Positions 11,701 through 19,798 of a DNA stretch of 64,000 bases are shown piece by piece. The stretch covers positions 1-64,000 of the forward strand of contig JABTUV010000013.1 of assembly GCA_015075175.1 (NCBI GenBank), given 5' to 3'. A program made the translations under genes and the position numbers. Below the pieces are notes generated by a model. It saw only the letters and a list, made by a program, of their open reading frames with translations, did no database searches and had not been told where the DNA came from. The stretch comes from a bacterium (GTDB lineage: Bacteria; Hinthialibacterota; Hinthialibacteria; H5-UNCL2). The stretch's first letter is position 1. Each line of letters starts with the position of its first letter.

Positions 11701-12145
11701 CGTAACCCTCACAGAGGCGCAAAAGGGCGCCGCGCCTGTCGCCCAGCTCGACCGTCTCGTCCACGCGCCCGCCGAGAAAAGTTGCGACCATGCGCACCTT
11801 GCGATGCGCCCGCGCCAGCTCGGTGAAGAGGTCGGTCGAGGTCAGGCGCAGCGACACGCGCGTCGCGGTCGCCGCCGGCAGCGTACCCAGCGAGAGCGGA
11901 GGCGACAGCTTCCGGTCGTCCAGCGAAAGCAGTTGAAACGCAACCTCTTCGACCGCGCCCGAAGCGTGCGTGACCACCTGCGATTGCACCGGGAGGGCGA
12001 AGCGGTTGAGCTGTGCGTCCCAGAGGATTTCCTCGCCGGCGACGGGGCGTTGGAAGGTGATGGGTGCACCAGCGTCCTGGGCGAAAACGAAAGTCGCCGG
12101 CCACGCCAACAGCATCGCCGCAAGCAGGATGTGAAATCCAAGCAA
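8702..12145 (-). pseudogene. GH38 alpha-mannosidase, secreted, two frameshifts
   Basis: A glycoside hydrolase family 38 alpha-mannosidase of about 1,140 residues with a signal peptide. A GGAGG box ends 6 nt before the TTG at 12145, which is preferred over the TTG at 12151. HLVGNAHIDVAWRW (zinc-binding HID) lies near residue 310. The nucleophile Asp is in GWMVDVFGYPG near residue 425. The frame shifts near 10060 (after ADSYRQFEEIFAR) and again near 8765, where the proper end RPFEIKTLRVSFRE lies in another frame. Residues ~510-550 are encoded by three tandem 42-bp repeats. It lies downstream of the beta-propeller gene on the same strand and is probably co-transcribed with it. The shifts may be sequencing errors. 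Confidence 0.88.
10499..10627. repeat. Three tandem 42-bp palindromic repeats inside the GH38 reading frame
   Basis: Units start at 10499, 10541 and 10583. Each carries CCTCTCCCCGGGGGAGAGG or a close variant, and 42 bp keeps the frame. On the coding strand they give three copies of roughly PAGDLSPGERLKT. The core is the same kind of palindrome as the one inserted in purL at 46.3 kb. Confidence 0.85.
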
Positions 12146-12156
12146 GATCAACCTCC

Positions 12157-12246
12157 GGAAAATTAGGGTCAGCGCCTATTTTTACGAGGCGCCCTGCAAG
12201 CCGCGACACGCTCGTCGGTAAAAATAGGCGCTGACCCCAATTTTCC
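12157..12246. repeat. Long hairpin with 29-bp arms between two cistrons
   Basis: Arms at 12157-12185 and 12218-12246 are reverse complements with one mismatch, with a 32-nt loop. The arm contains TAGGCGCTGACCC. The element lies between the beta-propeller gene and the mannosidase, overlapping the region just upstream of the mannosidase ribosome-binding site, so it could affect translation or message stability. It looks like a mobile palindromic repeat. Confidence 0.85.
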
Positions 12247-12256
12247 GCGACGGATG

Positions 12257-13513
12257 TCAGCTGCCGCTGACGATGGCCGAGACATCCAGCATGTACACCT
12301 GCCTCCGGCCTGAGTGCGCCGAGTCGATGAACACCTTCTTTCCATCCCGGCTCCAACGCGGATGCGTGTCGCAGCGCCACTCGCCGCTGGCCCAGGGCGG
12401 CGCCCAGAACCGCCCCAACTGCACCAGCTTGCCGTCGGAGGGGCGATACAGCATCGGCTTCTGCATCCGGTCCTGGTCGGGATAGGTGTCCGTCAGGACC
12501 CAGCGGCCGTCCGGCGAGTAGGTCATGTGCCCGTTCTCGGTCAGCACGCCCCGGCCCAGGATCTCCACGCGATCGCTCTTGTCGGTGAAGAGATGATAGC
12601 CGTCCCCATGCTGCGGCGTGCGCGTCCAGCACAGGATGTGCGTGGCGTCGCGCCAGATGAAATGCGACGTGTAACCATACGGATCGACGCACCAGATGTC
12701 CCGGCCCGAAAGGTCCGAGGTGAACATGCGCGTCGCCCAGCCGCCCGCCTTGGGATAACGCCGATACCAGCGATGCAGGAACTCGAAGCGCGTGCCGTCG
12801 GTGTTAAAGAGCAGATGGTTGAACCAGTGCTTTCCCTCGGTCGCGGCGATCACGCGGCCGGTACTCGCGATCTGATCCAGCGAGACCACCAACCGGCTCT
12901 CGCCCGTCTCCAGGTCCATGAGGTAGATGCCGTCATCTTTGGGATGGAGGTCCTCGGCATAAGGATCAACGCCGCCCTCGTAGCCGTAGCCGGGTCGGGT
13001 ATCGTCGATGCGCGCAAAGTTGACCGACAGCGCCCTCTTGCCGTCGGGAGAGAGCGTGTAGACAGCGCGGGGCAGGATGCGTTTCCTGCCCGTGAACACG
13101 TCCTGAATGATCGACACGAACTGTTGACCCTGCCGGTCGTTGTAAATCACTTCCGAGGTCGAGCCGGGAATCCACTGCAACATGCAACCCTGCTGCCACC
13201 CCCAGGCGCGCGTCTCCCCGAAAACGGTCCAATGAAAACCATCGGCCAGGTCGACCATCCCCAGCCGGATCACGTCATCGGCCGAAGGCGACCCCTGGTC
13301 GAAGTCGACTTCCATCGCCAGCACGTAGCGGTCGGAGGGGTCGGTCTGGAACTTGTCGTAATAGCCGAACCAATGGGAGGGCGAGGCCGGAGTGATGCGG
13401 ACGCAGGGGACGTAGGCTTCAAACGAGGCGGACTCGATGGCCGGCGCGGGCGCGGCGGCCAGCCCGCCGACGAGCAGCAGCGTTGCGGCGGCAAGGGGGA
13501 GAAAATGCGTCAT
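12257..13513 (-). CDS. Secreted WD40-like beta-propeller protein (oligogalacturonate lyase-like)
   Basis: A 418-residue protein with a clear signal peptide (FLPLAAATLLLVGGLAAAPAPA). Propeller-type repeats include SPSHWFGYYDKFQTDPSDRY, YTLSPDGKRALSVNFARI and MTYSPDGRWVLTDTYPDQDR, ending in HPRWSRDGKKVFIDSAHSG. The spaced SPDGR and WSRDGK blades resemble TolB-like propellers and the oligogalacturonate-lyase fold, but the catalytic metal-binding set of true lyases cannot be confirmed. It starts at an ATG after a GAGG box, directly upstream of the alpha-mannosidase, so a role in polysaccharide use is likely. The substrate is unknown. Confidence 0.8.
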   Translation of the reverse strand: MTHFLPLAAATLLLVGGLAAAPAPAIESASFEAYVPCVRITPASPSHWFGYYDKFQTDPSDRYVLAMEVDFDQGSPSADDVIRLGMVDLADGFHWTVFGETRAWGWQQGCMLQWIPGSTSEVIYNDRQGQQFVSIIQDVFTGRKRILPRAVYTLSPDGKRALSVNFARIDDTRPGYGYEGGVDPYAEDLHPKDDGIYLMDLETGESRLVVSLDQIASTGRVIAATEGKHWFNHLLFNTDGTRFEFLHRWYRRYPKAGGWATRMFTSDLSGRDIWCVDPYGYTSHFIWRDATHILCWTRTPQHGDGYHLFTDKSDRVEILGRGVLTENGHMTYSPDGRWVLTDTYPDQDRMQKPMLYRPSDGKLVQLGRFWAPPWASGEWRCDTHPRWSRDGKKVFIDSAHSGRRQVYMLDVSAIVSGS

Positions 13514-13560
13514 GGTGGAACCTCAGAACGGCCGGGCGGGCGGACATGCGCCTGCCTGGA

Positions 13561-13584
13561 GGATATATTAACGTTAATATATCC
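13561..13584. promoter_or_regulatory. Perfect 24-bp palindrome, LacI-type operator candidate
   Basis: GGATATATTAAC is followed directly by its exact reverse complement, giving an AT-rich palindrome centred on a CG step (TTAACGTTAA), typical of LacI/GalR operators. It lies 48 bp upstream of the beta-propeller gene start and is flanked by GC-rich arms (CGGCCGGG and CCCGGCCG). Binding by a LacI-type regulator is inferred; no such gene is in the window. Confidence 0.55.
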
Positions 13585-13662
13585 ACCCGGCCGCTCCGAG
13601 ACAAGCCCGAATTCGCCCCCGCCAAGCATTTTACTGTTTACAGGTAAAAATGTATTTTATAC

Positions 13663-13691
13663 TTGAAATCTGGTCTGGACCATGTTAGAGT
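13663..13691 (+). promoter_or_regulatory. Sigma-70-like promoter with internal GntR-type operator
   Basis: TTGAAA at 13663-13668 and TAGAGT at 13686-13691 are 17 bp apart and point toward the pseudopilin gene. The palindrome TGGTCTGGACCA occupies 13671-13682, exactly between the two boxes, where a bound repressor would block RNA polymerase. The half-sites TGGTC/GACCA are of the NagR/DasR (GntR family) type. Confidence 0.6.
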
Positions 13692-13800
13692 GCTTAATCT
13701 GCCAGTGGGTTCGTGCTTCGTGCAAGGTCTCGTCGGTCCGGGCGCCGCCCGGCTGGCGATCGGCGATTCGGCTTGCATGCAGCAGAGGCGTTAATTAAAT

Positions 13801-13812
13801 TGGTCTAGTCCA
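13801..13812 (+). promoter_or_regulatory. Second GntR-type operator candidate
   Basis: TGGTCTAGTCCA lies 41 bp before the pseudopilin ATG, and a related GGACTGGACC half-site follows at about 13820. It closely resembles the NagR/DasR box and repeats the site found inside the promoter 130 bp upstream, consistent with two-site repression. The rest of the 13514-13853 gap holds the palindrome and promoter listed separately. Confidence 0.5.
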
Positions 13813-13853
13813 TTCAGGCGGACTGGACCGACGAAGGAGGGGAGGACGGCGTC

Positions 13854-14579
13854 ATGCGTTACAGGCAGGCGGGATTCACGTTAATCGAGCTGTTGATCGT
13901 GGTCGCCATCATCGGGATTCTGGCGGCGATTGCGGTCCCCAACTTCCTGCAGGCGCAGATTCGCGCCAAGGTGGGGCGGTCGCTGGCGGACATGCGCTCC
14001 ATCGGCCTGGCCGTCGAGGCCTTCCGCGTCGATACCATGCTGGACCTGGAGGACCACTGGGACTGGGCGGAAGAGGCCCCCAAGTACCAGGCCATCGGCT
14101 ACGGCCACACCAACCTGACGGACGAAACCACTCCCGCGACCAATCGCAGCATGAACATCGTCTATAACGTCCTGACCACGCCCGTCCCCTACATCAAGAC
14201 GATTCCGCGCGATCCCTTCTTGACCATTACTACCTACTCGCAGTGCCTGGCCCGCAACATCACGGCGGACGCCTGCCGGGTGCTGTCGCTCTTGCGCGGA
14301 ACCTATTGGTATGCGGATTTCGACGGCCACGAGGGCAGCACGATCGACCATAGTATCGGCGCGCTGCATCCGAGTACCGCGCGGGCCTGGGGCAACCGGC
14401 CGCTGGAGCGGGGTGAGTTCGTGGTACTGGGCGTGGGACCGGACAACAAGCCCGAGGCGATCAGCGACTATCTCACCCGCGGCATTCCGTATGATCCCAG
14501 CAACGGACTGATTTCGCAGGGCGACCTCTACTGGCGATCCTCCGGCGAGGCGACCACGGGCACGGGACGCAGCCGGTAA
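13854..14579 (+). CDS. Type II secretion-like pseudopilin with N-methylation motif
   Basis: A 241-residue protein with a canonical prepilin leader and cleavage/methylation site: the short basic leader MRYRQAG, then FTLIELLIVVAIIGILAAIA with Glu at +5. A globular domain of unknown type follows (YADFDGHEGSTIDHS, VLGVGPDNKPEAISD). It is cleaved by a prepilin peptidase. A strong AAGGAGG box precedes the ATG. It stands alone, away from the pilus genes at the right end, next to sugar-related genes and behind GntR-type operators. In Lentisphaerae-like genomes such stand-alone pseudopilins are common in carbohydrate loci; their role is not established. Confidence 0.85.
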   Translation: MRYRQAGFTLIELLIVVAIIGILAAIAVPNFLQAQIRAKVGRSLADMRSIGLAVEAFRVDTMLDLEDHWDWAEEAPKYQAIGYGHTNLTDETTPATNRSMNIVYNVLTTPVPYIKTIPRDPFLTITTYSQCLARNITADACRVLSLLRGTYWYADFDGHEGSTIDHSIGALHPSTARAWGNRPLERGEFVVLGVGPDNKPEAISDYLTRGIPYDPSNGLISQGDLYWRSSGEATTGTGRSR

Positions 14580-14632
14580 GCCGGGCGCTCCCGTCGCATT
14601 CGTCGCATATGGTCCCCTGGGGCCGATGCGTC

Positions 14633-15697
14633 TTACGCCGTAGCCGCCAGCGCGTTCGCCAAGAACGCCTGTACGTCCACGATCTCTCCCGTGTGCGCCG
14701 AGCTTATCGCCGCAAAAAGCAGGGCGGCGCACTGGATGTTATCCTCCAGACTGTTGGGAGGCTCGGGTCCACCCAGCAACCACTCGGCGAACATCTCCGC
14801 CAGCCAGGAGTTGACCCACGCCGGCTGCTGTTCCAGCGGCAATTCCTCTATGATTGCATTGCGGCCGCGGTTCCCCCGGATGACGCGCAGTCGCCGCTGG
14901 TCCAGCTCCAGCGTGGCGTGGTCGCACTCCGCCCGCCAGTAGTCCTCGCACCACTCGTTCAGAGTGCTGGCGTTGGCTTTCGCGCCCTCGTACATGACTT
15001 TGACGCCGTTCTCCATCTCGACCAGGATGAGTCCCTGCGCGTCGCCGGAAAACTCGCTCCAGGGCGGATTCCAGGTGCGCGCGTAGACCGTCTTCGCATT
15101 CGACGCCGCCAGTGCGCGCATGATGTCGAAATGATGCACCGTGCCCTCGATGAGAAGCGGATCGGGAATCCGGTAGCGGAACTTCCCCCACTGGCCGAAC
15201 CTGCGGCAATCCCACGTATTGCGTCCCACGATGTAATCCAGCCGGCCGTACTCGCCCGAGGCGATGCGCCGCCGCAGCGACTCCTTGTCCTGGTCGAAGC
15301 GATGCGTCATGGTCACGGCCATTTTGAGTCCGGCGCGGCGGACTTTGTGGTAGATGCGGCAGCAGCCCTCCATCGTATCGGCGATGGGTTTCTCGGACAG
15401 GATATGGAGCTTGTGCGCGACGGCCAGGCCCACCATCTGCTCATGCGAGGCGGGCGGGACGACGATCGTGACGAAATCGGCGGGATGCTCGGCCAGCGCC
15501 TCTGCGGCGTCGGTGTAGAGTTGATGTTCCGCGAGGCCCAGTTGCTCCCGTGCGCGCGGCAGCACTTCCGGATTGATATCGACGGCCGCGACGACCTGCA
15601 CCAGGCCCAGCGTCTGGAGGCGCGGCAGCACTACCTTGCACCAGTGCTGGCCCCAGCCGCCCACGCCGATCTGGATGCAACGCAAGGTTTTGTTCAC
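14633..15697 (-). CDS. Gfo/Idh/MocA family NAD(P)-dependent oxidoreductase
   Basis: A 354-residue sugar or polyol dehydrogenase of the glucose-fructose oxidoreductase family. The N-terminus has a Rossmann fold (CIQIGVGGWGQHWCKVVLPR), then VVAAVDINPE. The EKPIADT motif near residue 96 holds the catalytic Lys of the EKP signature. The C-terminal half is the alpha/beta substrate domain, with HHFDIMRAL the likely catalytic His region. The start ATG overlaps the cupin stop by four bases, so the two form an operon. The substrate is unknown; a sugar acid or inositol-like compound is plausible. Confidence 0.9.
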   Translation of the reverse strand: MNKTLRCIQIGVGGWGQHWCKVVLPRLQTLGLVQVVAAVDINPEVLPRAREQLGLAEHQLYTDAAEALAEHPADFVTIVVPPASHEQMVGLAVAHKLHILSEKPIADTMEGCCRIYHKVRRAGLKMAVTMTHRFDQDKESLRRRIASGEYGRLDYIVGRNTWDCRRFGQWGKFRYRIPDPLLIEGTVHHFDIMRALAASNAKTVYARTWNPPWSEFSGDAQGLILVEMENGVKVMYEGAKANASTLNEWCEDYWRAECDHATLELDQRRLRVIRGNRGRNAIIEELPLEQQPAWVNSWLAEMFAEWLLGGPEPPNSLEDNIQCAALLFAAISSAHTGEIVDVQAFLANALAATA

Positions 15698-16131
15698 TCT
15701 GGGAAATCCTCCGGAAGGGGCAACGCGCGCACGGCGTGGCCCTTGGCCTTTTCGGGATCGCGATGGAGGTGTCCGACGCGCCCACCCGGCGGCGTGGCGT
15801 CCTCGAACCAGAAGCCCGCCAGGTCCTCGTACACCTCCAGCACGTCGTGCTCGTCGCCGGCTTTGGTGCAGACAATGTCGCCGGCCTTCACGTAGTACTC
15901 GCGTCCTTCGGACATGATCTTGGCCTTGCCGGCGAAGATCAGCCAGTATTCATGGCAATCGTGATAATGGCAGTCGAAGCGCCCGCCTTCGCGCGGCACG
16001 CGAAAAATGCCGGCCGAGGTCACGCCGCTCCAGGCGGGGCGGTTCTTCTCCTGCATGTACTCTTTACTGGTGCGAACGATGGGGATGAGCGCCTCCTGGA
16101 GTAAAGACTTTAGTTTGTGTGCGGAGTACAA
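15694..16131 (-). CDS. Cupin-domain protein
   Basis: A single-domain cupin (145 residues from the first ATG). The metal-binding motif is visible as HYHDCHEYWLIFAGKAK, with CTKAGDEHDVLEVYED as the second cupin motif. It is coupled to the Gfo/Idh/MocA oxidoreductase downstream and may be a sugar isomerase or binding partner. The start is doubtful. The frame from 16131 begins inside REP repeats, and its AGGAGG box (near 16095) has no start codon at proper distance. The ATG at 16056 (MQEKNRPAW) is the first homologous-looking start. A REP insertion may have replaced the original 5' end. Confidence 0.85.
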   Translation of the reverse strand: MYSAHKLKSLLQEALIPIVRTSKEYMQEKNRPAWSGVTSAGIFRVPREGGRFDCHYHDCHEYWLIFAGKAKIMSEGREYYVKAGDIVCTKAGDEHDVLEVYEDLAGFWFEDATPPGGRVGHLHRDPEKAKGHAVRALPLPEDFPE

Positions 16132-16311
16132 ACTTCAGTTTGCGCGCGGAGTACAAACTTTAGTTTGTATGTGGAGTACAAACTTTAGTTTGCGCGCGCA
16201 AGCGAAAGCTTCTACTCCGAACAGGTCCCCGGAGTTCAAACTTCAGTTTGGGCCGACGCAAGCTAAAGCTTGTACTCCGGGAGCATGGCAGCAAGCTAAC
16301 CCTTGTACTCC
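16098..16311. repeat. REP cluster on the 3' side of the RAYT gene (8 copies)
   Basis: Direct copies of GGAGTACAAACTTTAGTTTG or close variants start at 16098, 16123, 16148, 16173 and 16231. Inverted copies of the form CAAGCTAAAGCTTGTACTCC lie at 16199-16218, 16259-16278 and 16292-16311. Each has a GGAG head plus a short imperfect stem (CAAAC/GTTTG), the form expected of REPs handled by RAYT proteins. The last copy ends 4 bp before the RAYT stop. Confidence 0.93.
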
Positions 16312-16314
16312 CGC

Positions 16315-16944
16315 CTAGATCGCCGGATCGTCCCACTCGTGTCCGCAATCGCCGACGCGAAACGTCCGCCAGATTCTGACAGCCTCTTCCCTTCCAACAC
16401 GCTCCAGAAAGGCGTCCGCGCTCGAGTAGGGCCAATCTTGCCACTGTTCAACGTAACCGTGGTGCACGGCGTTGTTGTGAATGTAGTTCAAGGTCTCCCA
16501 ATAGTGCGCCTCGCCGCCTATAACGCGGTCGAGATAATTGAACCAGACCTTGCGACCCCGGCATCCATCTTCACCGTTCCATCGATGCGAGGTCCGACCG
16601 TGCAACCGCCCGACCACCCTGCTTACCGACGCCAAGCCGCCGGTACGAACAAGTATGTGATAGTGATTGGGCAGAACGCACCACGCATCTACGGCGCCTA
16701 CGGCGGGGCAAATTTGCGCCAGCAGCGCGTCGGTGAATTCCCGCATTCGCGCCGGCGCGGCTCCGATAATCGGGCGATGCTCGAAGCACGCCGCCGAAAG
16801 GTGATAGGCGCCCTCGCCCACGTCACAATGAGCCGGGGAATGCCAGGGAAGCGCATGGTCCCTACGCCATGCAAGCTCCGCTTCACGCTCCTCTGCAGTC
16901 ATCCGGCGCCAGCGGTAGCGGGCGTCGTCAAGAAAGGAAGTCAT
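16315..16944 (-). mobile_element. REP-associated tyrosine transposase (RAYT, Y1_Tnp family)
   Basis: A 209-residue IS200/IS605-related single-strand transposase with the HUH motif in WCVLPNHYHILV. The probable catalytic Tyr is in the ETLNYIHNNAVHHGYV helix, and WPYSSADAFL follows near the C-terminus. The ATG at 16944 is preferred because a GGAGG box lies about 10 nt upstream. The longer frame from 16974 begins within the flanking repeat region. It is flanked on both sides by GGAG-headed REPs, the arrangement of a REP-spreading locus (REPtron). It is intact. Copies of the same REP at 39.2 kb show that it has acted elsewhere. Confidence 0.95.
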
Positions 16945-16978
16945 GCTTGGGACCTCCACGACTTCGGAATACAAATTC

Positions 16979-17190
16979 GGAGTTCAAACTTCAGTTTGGG
17001 CCGACGCAAGCTAAAGATTGTACTCCCAACAGGTCCCTGGAGTTCAAACTTCAGTTTGGATCGACGCAAGCTAGAGCTTGTACTCCCAACAGGTCCCTGG
17101 GTTCAAACTTCGGTTTGGATCGACACAAGCTGGAAACTGCTCCCAACAGGTCCCTGGGTTCAAACTTCAGTTTGGATCGACGCAAGCAAA
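16979..17190. repeat. REP/BIME tandem array on the 5' side of the RAYT gene
   Basis: About four units of ~60 bp start near 16979, 17039, 17099 and 17156. Each is a direct REP (GGAGTTCAAACTTCAGTTTG), a short linker, an inverted REP (CAAGCTAAAGCTTGTACTCC) and the spacer CAACAGGTCCCT. Later units decay: the head loses bases and the last inverted REP is truncated, ending 13 bp before the ahcY stop. One full unit also lies on the other side at 16231-16278. Confidence 0.92.
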
Positions 17191-17202
17191 GCTGTCCTAA
17201 TC

Positions 17203-18658
<1,456 letters not shown>

Positions 18659-18679
18659 GTCTGTTCCTTTCCTGTCGTC

Positions 18680-18776
18680 GTAGTTGCGCAGCGTGCTGCG
18701 CGGCAATCCGTCCATGCGCAGCACGCACGCGCAGCTACGTCTCAGTCCGTTTACGCGCAGCACGCTGCGCAACTAC
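18680..18776. repeat. Three copies of the GTAG-headed REP family upstream of ahcY
   Basis: GTAGTTGCGCAGCGTGCTGC (plus GC) starts at 18680. Inverted copies end in GCAGCTAC near 18737 and in GCAACTAC at 18776. This second REP family has a GTAG head and a GCGCAGC/GCTGCGC stem. The last copy overlaps the end of the cyclase gene and supplies its TAG stop. No SAH riboswitch is visible in front of ahcY. Confidence 0.88.
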
Positions 18777-19498
18777 GGGATGATCTCGCACACGCGAACG
18801 GCGCGTTTCTGGCCGCGGAAACGCACCGACCGCGGCCGACCGCAGGTTACGCCCGCCGGCAGGGCGTCCGTCAGGGCGGCGATGGCGGCTACGCGGCTGC
18901 CGGCGTGGCTCTGCGCCCAATCCAGCACGAGAAACGCCAGGTTGACGGTCTCGCCCATGATGTCGGGCCGTGCATAGTCGGGATGGCCGACCGACCCGAG
19001 AAAAATCTCGCCGCGCGACAACCCGATCACGAGTTCTTCGCCCACCGTTCGCCGCGCCAGTTGCACGGCGCAGAGCGCGCGGCGCTCCTGCTGCGGACCG
19101 GAGAAGAACGCCAGGAACCCGTCGCCCACGTACTTGATGGGCACCCCGTCGTAGCGTCGCACCGCTTCCGTCAAGGGGTAGAAAAACCCGTTGACCCAGG
19201 CGGTGTAATCGCGCGCGCTCATCTCGCGGCTGCGCTTATAGGCGCCGACCACGCTGGAGGCGAACACCGTCGCCTGGAAAGTATCGCGGCCCCCGCCTAC
19301 CCCCAGCAGCCAATCCGTTGTCACGCCGAGGAGCGTGGCCAGAGCGCCCAGCGTGGTCACGTCGGGGCTGTTCTCCCCCCGCTCCCACTTGGAAACCGCC
19401 TGGGGCGAAACCTGCAGCGCGGCCGCCACGTCCTGCTGCCGCAGTCCGCGCTCTTCCCGCCGCTGCCGGATTCTCGCTCCCAGTTCCTCCAAGAGCAT
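18773..19498 (-). CDS. XRE helix-turn-helix fused to class III nucleotide cyclase-like domain
   Basis: A 241-residue protein starting at an ATG with a GGAGG box 8 nt upstream. Residues 6-65 are a Cro/CI-type HTH (IRQRREERGLRQQDVAAALQ, VSPQAVSKWERGENSPD). Residues ~72-241 match the class III adenylate/guanylate cyclase fold, including YDGVPIKYVGDGFLAFF with the second metal-binding Asp. The first metal Asp, expected in an FADI-like motif, is replaced (VFASSVVGAY). The enzyme may therefore be inactive and act as a nucleotide-sensing regulator. A DNA-binding domain joined directly to a cyclase fold is unusual. The stop TAG lies inside a REP. Confidence 0.82.
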   Translation of the reverse strand: MLLEELGARIRQRREERGLRQQDVAAALQVSPQAVSKWERGENSPDVTTLGALATLLGVTTDWLLGVGGGRDTFQATVFASSVVGAYKRSREMSARDYTAWVNGFFYPLTEAVRRYDGVPIKYVGDGFLAFFSGPQQERRALCAVQLARRTVGEELVIGLSRGEIFLGSVGHPDYARPDIMGETVNLAFLVLDWAQSHAGSRVAAIAALTDALPAGVTCGRPRSVRFRGQKRAVRVCEIIP

Positions 19499-19619
19499 CC
19501 CCGCGCCTCCGACCATCGCTGCGCCAATATAGGGGAGTGCTCCAACGGTATCAATCAAGAGATGGTTGCGCCGATTCTCCAACCGATTGACCTGGCCGCG
19601 GACGCGTATTCTCCCCTTC

Positions 19620-19790
19620 AGCACCCCTGGTGTTAAGGGGCGAGCGTGGGCTGCGGCAGCCTGCGGCCGCGCCCTCCGCCGCTCGCGCCGGCAAGCCGGC
19701 GCACTCCAGATTCATGCGTCGGCAAGCTGGAGCACTTCAAACTCGCCCTCGAGCAGGGGTTCGCGCGTCGTTGCGCAGCCTGCCCGGCGC
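19620..19790. repeat. Cluster of degenerate REP-like palindromes
   Basis: Short palindromes in series include GCGCCGGCAAGCCGGCGC near 19684 and a related GTCGGCAAGCTGGAGCAC near 19722. A degenerate member of the GTTGCGCAGC family lies near 19772. The cluster fills the space between the start region of the XRE-cyclase gene and the 3' end of the first M32 gene. It has no coding signal. Confidence 0.6.
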
Positions 19791-19798
19791 AACTCCCG

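Noticed and set aside
18659-18772. SAH riboswitch upstream of ahcY
   Set aside because: The region is made of GTAG-headed REP copies and lacks the conserved SAH aptamer pattern.
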